Shown here: positions 21,697-28,374 of the stretch, piece by piece
Position numbering within the stretch: the first letter of the stretch is position 1
Layout: every line of letters begins with the position of its first letter
Origin: a virus
IMG/VR virus record: IMGVR_UViG_3300042924_006111
Location: 1-28,602 of that record
DNA: 28,602 bases
Direction: 5' to 3' (one strand)
Made by a program: the position numbers and the translations under genes
The notes under the pieces: generated by a model
What the model was told of the DNA's origin: nothing
Databases searched by the model: none
The model's input: the letters and a program-made list of their open reading frames with translations, nothing else

Positions 21697-21732
21697 AGCG
21701 CCTCCTGGGCGGTCCTGGCACTTCGCCATTCC

Positions 21733-21786
21733 GTTGTATCGGTACAACACTGTCGCGTTGGAACAACACTGTTGCGCCCATACAAC
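21733..21786. promoter_or_regulatory. Three tandem dyads at 19-bp period
   Basis: GTTG-N8-CAAC at 21733-21748, GTCG-N8-CAAC at 21752-21767, GTTG-N8-CAAC at 21771-21786. The starts are exactly 19 bp apart. The last dyad ends 14 bp before the P11 -35. Confidence 0.8.
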
Positions 21787-21800
21787 ACTCCATGATCCTG

Positions 21801-21828
21801 TTGCCATTCCTACCGGTACCTGTAAACT
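21801..21828 (+). promoter_or_regulatory. Cassette promoter P11
   Basis: TTGCCA 21801-21806, 16-bp spacer ending CCTG, TAAACT 21823-21828, behind a triple dyad. Likely drives 21865 onward. No further cassette appears downstream, so this may be the start of a long transcript into the AT-rich block. Confidence 0.8.
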
Positions 21829-21864
21829 TCTCTTTATCGATTGAGACAACACAAGGAAGAAACG

Positions 21865-22218
21865 ATGGAAATTCTTGACACCCGCGACCTTCAAGACCGC
21901 ATGGATGAAATTGAGATGGACCTGGAGACTTTGGAGATGGATGAGGCTGAGCGTGAAGCCCTCCGCGAGGAATTGACCGCCCTCCAGACCCTACAGGAAG
22001 AGGTCGAAGGGTACTCCTCAGACGATTGGAGAAATGGCGTCCAATTGATTCCTGAAGAGGTTTTCACGGAATACTGCCAGGAACTCTTGGAAGACTGCGG
22101 AGACATTCCCCGCAACCTGCCCTCTTATATTGTAATTGACTGGGAGGAGACGGCCTCCAACCTGCGGGTAGACTACACCGAGGTCGATTATGAGGGTACC
22201 ACGTACCTGTTCCGTTGA
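21865..22218 (+). CDS. Conserved phage protein, coiled-coil plus beta domain
   Basis: 117 aa. N-terminal coiled coil (residues 8-50, acidic) followed by LIPEEVFTEYCQELLEDCGDIPRNLPSYIVIDWEETASNLRVDYTEVDYEGTTYLFR in three parts; this C-terminal pattern (IDWE.TA.NL..DY..V...G.TY..R) recurs in many phages and mobile elements. Function unknown. AAGGAAG upstream of ATG 21865. Confidence 0.8.
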   Translation: MEILDTRDLQDRMDEIEMDLETLEMDEAEREALREELTALQTLQEEVEGYSSDDWRNGVQLIPEEVFTEYCQELLEDCGDIPRNLPSYIVIDWEETASNLRVDYTEVDYEGTTYLFR

Positions 22219-22248
22219 ACGTAAGACAACATAAGACAAGGAGAAACC

Positions 22249-22509
22249 ATGGACTTATTCGTTGAAGTTGAAAAGATGCTGGAATTGGATTGCGATTATG
22301 AGGAAATTATCGCATTCATCCAGGCGGCTCGCCCAGGTTATAATCTAGCAGATTGTGATGAGGTGATTATGGACTGCGAGATGAAATTGGCCGTGCGTTA
22401 TAAAGACATGGAAGACTATGAGGATATGGACGGTGACCATGCATCGGCTTTGGCATCGGCTGGGTGGGGTACCGATGAGGACTATGGCTATGCATCCGAT
22501 GATTATTAA
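22249..22509 (+). CDS. Hypothetical acidic protein
   Basis: 86 aa, very acidic at the C-terminus (EDYEDMDGDHASALASAGWGTDEDY). Helical N-terminal half with two Cys. AAGGAGA upstream. Not recognised. Confidence 0.7.
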   Translation: MDLFVEVEKMLELDCDYEEIIAFIQAARPGYNLADCDEVIMDCEMKLAVRYKDMEDYEDMDGDHASALASAGWGTDEDYGYASDDY

Positions 22510-22532
22510 ATTTTTGCTCCCGGTGGCTTATT

Positions 22533-22664
22533 ATGTCGAATATGTATCCTTTGGTCTATTTTTTATCCTTCTTCGTGCTTTGTCACCTGGCCAATAAACA
22601 TTCAGGTGCGGCCGGTGTAAGTGGGGTTGTAATTGCATGGTTTATTTTTGGTTTTTTTCTGTGA
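22533..22664 (+). CDS. 43-aa two-helix membrane peptide
   Basis: ATG 22533 with GGTGG 6 bp upstream. Two hydrophobic stretches (about 6-19 YFLSFFVLCHLA and 31-43 GVVIAWFIFGFFL) separated by a short loop with Lys-His. Lies between two sure genes. Could be a holin-like or inhibitory peptide; undetermined. Confidence 0.55.
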   Translation: MSNMYPLVYFLSFFVLCHLANKHSGAAGVSGVVIAWFIFGFFL

Positions 22665-22672
22665 GGTGGTAA

Positions 22673-23056
22673 ATGGGTACTCGCGCATTGATTAAAGTTC
22701 TCGATGAGTCTAACTCGGTGGTGACCTGCCTCTATTCACAATGGGATGGTTATCCGTCTGGTATTGGTTCTGCCCTGGCGGCCTTTTTGAGTCAAATTAA
22801 ACTAATTAATGGTATAACTGGCAAAGAAACTCGCCCGGTGGCCAATGGCATGGGTTGCCTTGCGGCTCAATTAGTTGTACACTTTAAGAAGGAAGTTGGT
22901 TCATACTATCTGGTTGATCCAAAAGTTGAACATGGCGAAGAATATATCTATGAGGTATATTCAAATAAAGTAAGAGTAACCAATTATGCTAAAGAAGTTC
23001 TTTACCTTGGTTCGTGGGATCTTTTCTCCGAATTCTGCAACGGTTCTGATGATTAA
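22673..23056 (+). CDS. Conserved MGTRALIKV-type phage protein
   Basis: 127 aa. MGTRALIKVLDE...YSQWDGYPSGIGSALAAFL is a pattern recurring in phage proteins of unknown role; a beta-rich C-terminus (YEVYSNKVRVTNYAK) follows. GAGGTGG upstream. First clearly AT-rich gene after the GC-rich block. Confidence 0.8.
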   Translation: MGTRALIKVLDESNSVVTCLYSQWDGYPSGIGSALAAFLSQIKLINGITGKETRPVANGMGCLAAQLVVHFKKEVGSYYLVDPKVEHGEEYIYEVYSNKVRVTNYAKEVLYLGSWDLFSEFCNGSDD

Positions 23057-23159
23057 ACCTATTTCATATCGCCGTTATTATTGGAAAGAATTTCGCCGCC
23101 ATGCGAAAGTATTGGTTCGTGATATTCGTGGTATTATCCTAAATCGGAGAATAAAATGA
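23049..23159 (+). CDS. 36-aa basic peptide
   Basis: ATG 23049 overlaps the previous gene by 8 bp and its TGA overlaps the next ATG (ATGA at 23156). Rich in Arg, Lys, Tyr (YRRYYWKEFRRH, RDIRGIILNRR). Possibly a nucleic-acid-binding or membrane-surface peptide. The tight junctions support it. Confidence 0.5.
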   Translation: MIKPISYRRYYWKEFRRHAKVLVRDIRGIILNRRIK

Positions 23160-23605
23160 CGGTTGATGATTTGTTTAAAAAGTACCCATTGATTTTTCAA
23201 GTACGCAAAGGGCGAGAATTAGAACCTTTTTGCATGTTCGGTATTGAATGTGGTAGTGGTTGGTTTCCCCTTCTGGATGCACTCTGCTATCAGATTCAAT
23301 CTTATATTGATTATCGTAAAGAATCTAACGAACGAATCGAAGAAAACAAGAAAAAATATCCAGACTACAACCAAACACCTTTTGCATTGATTCCTCAAGT
23401 TACCGTAACACAAGTAAAAGAAAAGTATGGTACGCTGCGATTCTATTATGATGGTGGTGATGAAACAATCGATGGCATGGTCCGCATGGCTGAAGCGATG
23501 AGTTCAATTACTTGTGAAGTATGCGGCAATCTAGGGAAAATGCGCGGGCGTTCTTGGCTCTATACTGCTTGCGATGAACACACTAAAGAAGAGGATAAAA
23601 AATGA
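23156..23605 (+). CDS. Conserved phage protein with zinc knuckle
   Basis: 149 aa. Body with GWFPLLDALCYQIQSYI and VTQVKEKYGTLRFYYDGGDE, then TCEVCG..G..RGRSW..TAC..H, a CxxC...CxxxH layout likely to bind zinc. This two-part layout recurs in many phages. Function unknown. ATGA overlap with the next gene. Confidence 0.8.
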   Translation: MTVDDLFKKYPLIFQVRKGRELEPFCMFGIECGSGWFPLLDALCYQIQSYIDYRKESNERIEENKKKYPDYNQTPFALIPQVTVTQVKEKYGTLRFYYDGGDETIDGMVRMAEAMSSITCEVCGNLGKMRGRSWLYTACDEHTKEEDKK

Positions 23606-23901
23606 AAACTGATGAAATTGCACAACTGGTATCTATTATTGAAAAATGTAATCAAGCTGATGTGAGGAAAATTCTTGTTGACTATCTTGCATCTCAATTG
23701 TATAATAAAGGTATGATCCCGGTGGTTAAACCTTTGACGATTGATGACCTTAATCCTTCTTGGAGCAATAAATGCCCTGTATGCCATCTAATTGGTGCAC
23801 AGGGCTATGTCTGTAGCAGGAATGATTGCCCCTGTAAGATCACTTCTTCAGCCACCAACTATCAGCAAAAAGTCCGTACTAGTGGTGTCGACACATATTA
23901 A
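23602..23901 (+). CDS. Hypothetical protein with Cys cluster
   Basis: 99 aa. N-terminal helices (LVSIIEKCNQADVRKILVDYLASQL), then CPVC (about 58-61) and C..C.C (CSRNDCPC), a possible zinc site. Not recognised. Confidence 0.75.
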   Translation: MKTDEIAQLVSIIEKCNQADVRKILVDYLASQLYNKGMIPVVKPLTIDDLNPSWSNKCPVCHLIGAQGYVCSRNDCPCKITSSATNYQQKVRTSGVDTY

Positions 23902-23914
23902 AAGAAAGTAAGAA

Positions 23915-24304
23915 ATGGGAACTAATTACTACGTTGCTTCCAATCTTTGTGAATGCTGCGACCGATATGATGAAGAATACCATATTGGTAAGTCATCAGG
24001 CGGTTGGGCATTTTCTTTCCATGGATATCGTGCTGAACGGCTGGTAAGCTGGGCTGCATGGAAAGAATTCTTGAAAGATAAAATCATCATGGACGAATAC
24101 GGAGAACGTAAAGACTATGATTGGTTCGTTCAATATATTGAAGGACCAAAAGCCCCCAGTTATACAAATACTCATGGGCATAAAAATCTTCAACATAATG
24201 ATGAAGGGCGAAAACCTGACAAGTTTGGACATGCATGGTTTAATCCTGAATACGATTGGGATGATCCTGAAGGATACGCTTTCTGTGCAAGAGAGTTTTC
24301 ATGA
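23915..24304 (+). CDS. Conserved MGTNYY phage protein
   Basis: 129 aa. MGTNYYVASNLCECCDRYDEEYHIGKSSGGWAFSFHGY in two parts is a very recognisable phage/bacterial family start, with CxxCC and His as likely metal ligands. The rest holds NTHGHKNL and WFNPEYDWDDPEGYAFC. Function unknown. ATGA overlap with the next gene. Confidence 0.85.
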   Translation: MGTNYYVASNLCECCDRYDEEYHIGKSSGGWAFSFHGYRAERLVSWAAWKEFLKDKIIMDEYGERKDYDWFVQYIEGPKAPSYTNTHGHKNLQHNDEGRKPDKFGHAWFNPEYDWDDPEGYAFCAREFS

Positions 24305-24504
24305 ATGAAGATGAACTAATCTATAGTGCATGGCGTGACTCTGAAGCATATCAAGTACCTATGACAGAAGAAGGTATGAGACTTGCAGGAATTAGATTCA
24401 ATACTTTTCGAAAAGGCTGGGAATATCATAAGTTCTACCTAGAACATGGTGATGTTTTTATGAAAGATTATCTTGAACATGGACCGAGGTGTGAAGATGA
24501 ATGA
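24301..24504 (+). CDS. Hypothetical small protein
   Basis: 67 aa. Contains AGIRFNTFRKGWEYHKFYLE and an acidic end. The FRKGWE segment is seen in several small phage proteins. No function known. Coupled both sides. Confidence 0.7.
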   Translation: MNEDELIYSAWRDSEAYQVPMTEEGMRLAGIRFNTFRKGWEYHKFYLEHGDVFMKDYLEHGPRCEDE

Positions 24505-24673
24505 TAATTGGTGGGTCTTTCCCGTAGCAGGTTTAACACTTGCGGCTATTATTTTACTAATTGTTGTTGGTGGCAAGTTGGAAACGTCGCGTATTTACAA
24601 CAACTGTCTTGACAAGAATGGCACATTGGTGTATACTGATGCTGTTAAACATTGCAAAGAGATTGTAAAGTGA
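24497..24673 (+). CDS. Small membrane-anchored protein with two Cys
   Basis: 58 aa from ATG 24497. One hydrophobic segment (about 7-26, FPVAGLTLAAIILLIVVGG) then a polar C-terminal part with C37 and C53, which could form a disulfide outside the inner membrane. Overlaps the previous gene by 8 bp and the next by 4. Confidence 0.7.
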   Translation: MNDNWWVFPVAGLTLAAIILLIVVGGKLETSRIYNNCLDKNGTLVYTDAVKHCKEIVK

Positions 24674-24879
24674 ACGAACGAATCCGAGAACTTGCTGAAG
24701 AATCCTATAATGAGTTCTACAACATTCATATTGATTTAGAATTGTTTGTCGAGTTGATTGTTATGGAATGTATTGATAATATTAGGAGAGTTGGTATCTT
24801 GGAAGATATCGAAAACGAAACTGATATGGTTGTCAATGCTGTAAAAGAACATTTTGGAGTTAAATGTGAATATCGTTAG
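24670..24879 (+). CDS. FAELIVxEC-family small paralog, copy 2
   Basis: 69 aa, GTG start overlapping the upstream stop (GTGA). Starts VNERIRELAEE, centre LFVELIVMECIDNI, end VKEHFGVKCEYR. The GGAG within the FGV codons is placed 6 bp before the next GTG start. Function unknown. Confidence 0.78.
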   Translation: MNERIRELAEESYNEFYNIHIDLELFVELIVMECIDNIRRVGILEDIENETDMVVNAVKEHFGVKCEYR

Positions 24880-25075
24880 ACCAAAAATACTATACTATGT
24901 ACTATTGTACAAACCGAGAACTTTTCCCGACGGTGGTTGGTCTAACTTTATTGCTACCCCACATCTCGGTAAAGCACGATACTATGCTAAGAAACTAAAA
25001 CGACAACACCGTCAAATTGATGTACGGGTTCGTGGTAAGCGTAAAGCTTATGTTCTAAAAGGAAGTTGGCTATGA
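24866..25075 (+). CDS. Hypothetical basic protein
   Basis: 69 aa, GTG start at 24866, set by GGAG at 24856-24859 inside the upstream gene. Very basic (KKLKRQHRQIDVRVRGKRKAYVLKG), with an aromatic N-terminus. Could bind nucleic acid. Overlaps the upstream gene by 14 bp. Confidence 0.68.
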   Translation: MNIVRPKILYYVLLYKPRTFPDGGWSNFIATPHLGKARYYAKKLKRQHRQIDVRVRGKRKAYVLKGSWL

Positions 25076-25350
25076 ACTTCATCAAGTGCCATAAATGTGG
25101 GCGTGAAGAACCTGCATTTGACTATGCACATATATGTGGTCCGGTAGAGATAAAACAAACTAACAAACGAATTGAACTAACAAGGCCCGACGGAACATCA
25201 TACCTAACACTTAGAAAAGATAGTCGGCTTGCCTACATTCAAATTCATGATTATGATTACTTCGGTGATCCTGTAGAGTTTAATTTTGATGTGAGAGCAA
25301 TTCCTATGTTGATTGATGGGCTAATTCAACTGGGAGATACAAATGAATAA
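25072..25350 (+). CDS. Hypothetical protein with N-terminal CxxC
   Basis: 92 aa from ATG 25072 (ATGA). C7xxC10 and a later C22 with H20 make a possible half zinc site; the rest is strand-rich (TSYLTLRKDSRLAYIQIHDYD). Not recognised. Overlaps the next gene by 8 bp. Confidence 0.7.
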   Translation: MNFIKCHKCGREEPAFDYAHICGPVEIKQTNKRIELTRPDGTSYLTLRKDSRLAYIQIHDYDYFGDPVEFNFDVRAIPMLIDGLIQLGDTNE

Positions 25351-25576
25351 ACGAATTGAAGAACTAGCACAATGCAATGAACGCATTCTAAATTTCTTTC
25401 AAACTGGTCCCGTTCAACGTGCAGCCATTGAAGAATTTGCCGAGTTAATTATACAGGAATGTATTGGTATTGTAGAAAACCTAAGCCCAGGATACGCCGA
25501 TTATCGTAACCAAATCGAAGATGCCTTTCGTAGAGACTGTGTTGAAAAAGTCAAAGAACATTTTGGAGTTGAATAA
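25343..25576 (+). CDS. FAELIVxEC-family small paralog, copy 3
   Basis: 77 aa. MNKRIEELAQCNERI, then EEFAELIIQECIGIV and VEKVKEHFGVE. The same FGV-coded GGAG lies 8 bp before the next ATG. Helical, function unknown. Confidence 0.8.
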   Translation: MNKRIEELAQCNERILNFFQTGPVQRAAIEEFAELIIQECIGIVENLSPGYADYRNQIEDAFRRDCVEKVKEHFGVE

Positions 25577-26025
25577 TGAGTGAAATTATTGATGATACGA
25601 TTACAAGAAATCGAGAATGGAAAAAATCAAAACAAGAAAAATTAAATCGGCTAAAACGACTTAATGCCCCCGTCGAATTGATTCAAGAAGCCGAAAAAAT
25701 AGCCAATATGGACTATTTTGAATATCAAAAATATATTCAACAAATGGAAGAAAATGATAAAATCATCAAAGCTGAATATGCCAAAAATAATCCTTTGAAA
25801 AAAGAAATTGTAGATAAAATCTATGACAAAGTAAATAAATTGGAATATGATTTTTACACATACACTTCAAATATTCATTTTCTACAAAAGTTGGATCCTC
25901 TTTCGTTTATGTCAAATGAAGATTATGAACATGATTTGTATCTCACATTCATCAATCATGCTCACGAGTTATATTGCCAAAAGTATGAAGAACAACAAAG
26001 AAATGCGGAGTTGAATAATGGATGA
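25576..26025 (+). CDS. Hypothetical charged helical protein
   Basis: 149 aa, Lys/Glu-rich helices (REWKKSKQEKLNRLKRL, YDKVNKLEYDFYTY) typical of a coiled-coil bundle. No domain recognised. Starts on the last base of the upstream stop and overlaps the next small gene by 8 bp. Confidence 0.72.
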   Translation: MSEIIDDTITRNREWKKSKQEKLNRLKRLNAPVELIQEAEKIANMDYFEYQKYIQQMEENDKIIKAEYAKNNPLKKEIVDKIYDKVNKLEYDFYTYTSNIHFLQKLDPLSFMSNEDYEHDLYLTFINHAHELYCQKYEEQQRNAELNNG

Positions 26026-26155
26026 CACTATTTGGTTTTTTGTTGGTTGGATCGTAGGCATTCTCCTTGGCTATGTCGTGTGGGCACCTGAAACACGATT
26101 CAAGCAGAATTTTATTGATGGATTGACACTGCGATTTCTTTGGGGAAAGCGATGA
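26018..26155 (+). CDS. 45-aa membrane peptide
   Basis: ATG 26018 with GGAG upstream. One hydrophobic segment (IWFFVGWIVGILLGYVVW, about 5-22) then a short basic tail with RFLWGKR. ATGA overlap with the next gene. Small membrane protein of unknown role. Confidence 0.6.
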   Translation: MDDTIWFFVGWIVGILLGYVVWAPETRFKQNFIDGLTLRFLWGKR

Positions 26156-26400
26156 ACAAACGAATGAGAGAACTTGAAAAACAATGTTGGGACTATCAAA
26201 CCAATCATTTGAATACTGATAAGTTCGCTGAGTTGATTGTTCAGGAATGTGCTAGTGTATTGAGAGCAGAATCCGAAAGACTCTATAAACTATCAGCAGA
26301 AGAAAAAGACGAACTGTTTGCCAGTAATTTTGAAATCTGTGCTGAGAAATGTTGGGATAATGAAGTGATGATTAAAGAACATTTTGGAGTTAAAGAATGA
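26152..26400 (+). CDS. FAELIVxEC-family small paralog, copy 4
   Basis: 82 aa from ATG 26152. MNKRMRELEKQ, then DKFAELIVQECASVL, a longer middle helix region, end IKEHFGVKE. GGAG of the FGV codons is 8-9 bp before the next ATG. Confidence 0.8.
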   Translation: MNKRMRELEKQCWDYQTNHLNTDKFAELIVQECASVLRAESERLYKLSAEEKDELFASNFEICAEKCWDNEVMIKEHFGVKE

Positions 26401-26783
26401 GCCAAGTAGTAAGAGCAATTGAAGCACACGATACGGGTGACCGAAAACTTATCAAAGAAAGTTTCTCTACACTGTTCCAAGATGTATTCAACATCAAGTC
26501 ACATATTCAAGATGTAAGAGGAACTGAAGGTATTGCTAAACAATATCGAATCAGTGTCACAATTGGTTCTCAAGTACATGTAAGTGATCTTGATCTTCTC
26601 CAAGAAGGCGGTGACACACTAGAGGAAGCAATTCACCGTACCAAGCGCCAAGTGATTGAAGCCATCTATGGTGAGTTTCGACAAGACCTGATGATGGTTG
26701 AACGTGCATTGTATGATCGGGATTTTCAAAAAGCACGAGATTGCCTGAGGATTCTAGAACAGAAGATGTTTGGGATTGAATGA
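26397..26783 (+). CDS. Hypothetical protein
   Basis: 128 aa. Mixed alpha/beta start (KQYRISVTIGSQVHVSDLD) and a helical C-terminal half (TLEEAIHRTKRQVIEAIYGEFR). Not recognised, soluble. ATGA coupled. Confidence 0.72.
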   Translation: MSQVVRAIEAHDTGDRKLIKESFSTLFQDVFNIKSHIQDVRGTEGIAKQYRISVTIGSQVHVSDLDLLQEGGDTLEEAIHRTKRQVIEAIYGEFRQDLMMVERALYDRDFQKARDCLRILEQKMFGIE

Positions 26784-26785
26784 TA

Positions 26786-26905
26786 ATGCCTTGGTATAAA
26801 AAACTGTTGTATATTCTTATAGCACCGTTTATTATCGGTGCTTGGTGTATTGTGAATCCCCGTAAAGTGTGGGAGCAGGCTAAGAAAGATTTCGGAGTAG
26901 AATGA
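26786..26905 (+). CDS. 39-aa membrane peptide ending FGVE
   Basis: ATG 26786. Short basic N-terminus (MPWYKK), one hydrophobic stretch LLYILIAPFIIGAWCIV, then WEQAKKDFGVE, which repeats the C-terminal motif and GGAG ribosome site of the paralog family. This looks like a fusion of a membrane piece with that family's end. Confidence 0.6.
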   Translation: MPWYKKLLYILIAPFIIGAWCIVNPRKVWEQAKKDFGVE

Positions 26906-27012
26906 TGAAATTTATTACCTCACTTATATCATGGATCATCATGCCCATTGCCATAGTTGTAGTCGCATATGATATAGCCAAATGCTTTGTAGAGAGTAAG
27001 ATCCTTAAATGA
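26905..27012 (+). CDS. 35-aa membrane peptide
   Basis: ATG 26905 (or 26902, overlapping the upstream stop) with CGGAG 7 bp upstream. Hydrophobic core SLISWIIMPIAIVVVAYDIA, then polar tail. ATGA overlap with the next gene. Confidence 0.55.
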   Translation: MKFITSLISWIIMPIAIVVVAYDIAKCFVESKILK

Positions 27013-27266
27013 ACGAACTGATTCAAAAATTTGCGGAACAAGCAGACCTCTTTGCTGATTCCAAACTTCAAATGAAGGGTGAATATCATCCTGATTGGCA
27101 CGACATTCGTGATGAAAAGTTTGCCATGTTGATTGTGCAAGAATGCATTGAGCAAGCTCATTGTGTGGCTGATTCGCGTGGTGTAAATGATGATATGATT
27201 TATGGCGCTGATACTGCTGCTGCGAGAATTGCTAAACATTTTGGAGTAAATAATGAAACTAAGTGA
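27009..27266 (+). CDS. FAELIVxEC-family small paralog, copy 5
   Basis: 85 aa. MNELIQKFAEQADLF, then DEKFAMLIVQECIEQA and IAKHFGVNNETK. Longest copy, with an inserted segment around residues 16-40. GGAG of the FGV codons lies before the next start at 27253. Confidence 0.8.
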   Translation: MNELIQKFAEQADLFADSKLQMKGEYHPDWHDIRDEKFAMLIVQECIEQAHCVADSRGVNDDMIYGADTAAARIAKHFGVNNETK

Positions 27267-27582
27267 ACTGCATCGATTGGTGAATGCCCATCACAATGAA
27301 GAACGTATGATGCGTGAAGATCCAGAAGTTGTAATTCAAATTAAACTTCCATATTCCACTGTAGGTGCTCATCCTACAGTTAAGATCAAACACATTGTTA
27401 TGGGATTTGACTGGGACGCAGGTAAGTTCATTATCACACCAGAAGAAAACCTAACACCTGCTGACCGTGACTTTGCTCAACAGATGCGAAAGATGCAGGA
27501 TGATTTGGGTTGGGTGAAGAACGAGAACTATAAACTCAAAGCAGAAATTAAAAAACTGAAGAAACAACTTGGCACACCATAA
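27253..27582 (+). CDS. Hypothetical phage protein
   Basis: 109 aa. Strand-rich N-terminal part (VVIQIKLPYSTVGAHPTVKIKHI, FDWDAGKFIITPEENL) and a C-terminal coiled coil (NENYKLKAEIKKLKKQL). Overlaps copy 5 by 14 bp. Unknown function. Confidence 0.75.
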   Translation: MKLSELHRLVNAHHNEERMMREDPEVVIQIKLPYSTVGAHPTVKIKHIVMGFDWDAGKFIITPEENLTPADRDFAQQMRKMQDDLGWVKNENYKLKAEIKKLKKQLGTP

Positions 27583-27956
27583 TGAAATCATATAAAGAAG
27601 AAGTAGTCGATCAAGCAATTCTTGGTTTAGTTCAAGGTGGTTATCCAGAAGCAGATTCACTTCGTATGTTGCTTGAACGAATTTATGAGTGTGGTTATAA
27701 CGAACATTCGAGGCAACTAACTGAATCTATTGTTAGAGAACATCCTATCTTCATTGTTGCAGGAACACATGAACAGTTTAGAACATATCATCGAGAAAAA
27801 AGGATGGATCGTAGGTTTCAATATGTATCAGGACCAGAAGTGTTAAGAGGTTATAGTAATCCACAGGTAGAATTTGTTGGCACTTGGCTAGATCGTTCAG
27901 ATATTCAAGAAATCATTACACAAGTAAAAGTATCTGCATGGGGAAGAAAAGAATGA
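27582..27956 (+). CDS. Hypothetical alpha/beta protein
   Basis: 124 aa. N-terminal helix, then alternating strands and helices (HPIFIVAGTHEQFRTYHRE, FQYVSGPEVLRGY, VEFVGTWLDRSDIQEII), which suggests a Rossmann-like fold. I have seen similar layouts in other phage proteins without function. TAATG start, ATGA end. Confidence 0.72.
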   Translation: MKSYKEEVVDQAILGLVQGGYPEADSLRMLLERIYECGYNEHSRQLTESIVREHPIFIVAGTHEQFRTYHREKRMDRRFQYVSGPEVLRGYSNPQVEFVGTWLDRSDIQEIITQVKVSAWGRKE

Positions 27957-28183
27957 GATACTACTGTTACAACGAATATGATCCAGATTCTCCACTAGCC
28001 GATGAAACTGGTGGTTATGTTGTAACTAAATCGGAGGCTGAGATTCGTAGTGAATATTGGCCTCATTGGTATAAGCGAATGTGCGATAAATTCGGTAAGT
28101 TTGAAGTGGATCGCAGATATTCTTTTGAAGATTGCCTCGACGATTGGATCGTCGTAAACTGGGCGTGGCGGGTGAAAGAATGA
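27953..28183 (+). CDS. Hypothetical Trp/Tyr-rich protein
   Basis: 76 aa from ATG 27953. Rich in aromatic residues (YWPHWYKRMCDKF, DWIVVNWAWR), no known motif. Coupled on both sides. Confidence 0.7.
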   Translation: MRYYCYNEYDPDSPLADETGGYVVTKSEAEIRSEYWPHWYKRMCDKFGKFEVDRRYSFEDCLDDWIVVNWAWRVKE

Positions 28184-28374
28184 GCAAATCAATTACACTA
28201 AACCGTGAACAAATACAAAAACTCTATGAGATTGTAAATCACTTCAAAGAAATCAATCATTTCGTTGTTGAAACTGATAGTTCATCGGGCATTGGTGTTG
28301 GCATACAAGTGAGATTTGATTTGTTTCAAAAGAGTGATACAACAATAGATATTACTGATGTAAAGGAATGGTAA
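28180..28374 (+). CDS. Hypothetical protein
   Basis: 64 aa from ATG 28180 (ATGA). A helix (REQIQKLYEIVNHFKEI) then strands FVVETDSSSGIGVGIQVRFDLF. Not recognised. Confidence 0.7.
   Translation: MSKSITLNREQIQKLYEIVNHFKEINHFVVETDSSSGIGVGIQVRFDLFQKSDTTIDITDVKEW

Noticed and set aside
13484-21786. CRISPR-like interpretation of the repeated 16-bp dyads
   Set aside because: Most dyads are scattered, one per promoter; the only tandem array (three units) has 3-bp gaps, not spacer-sized ones.
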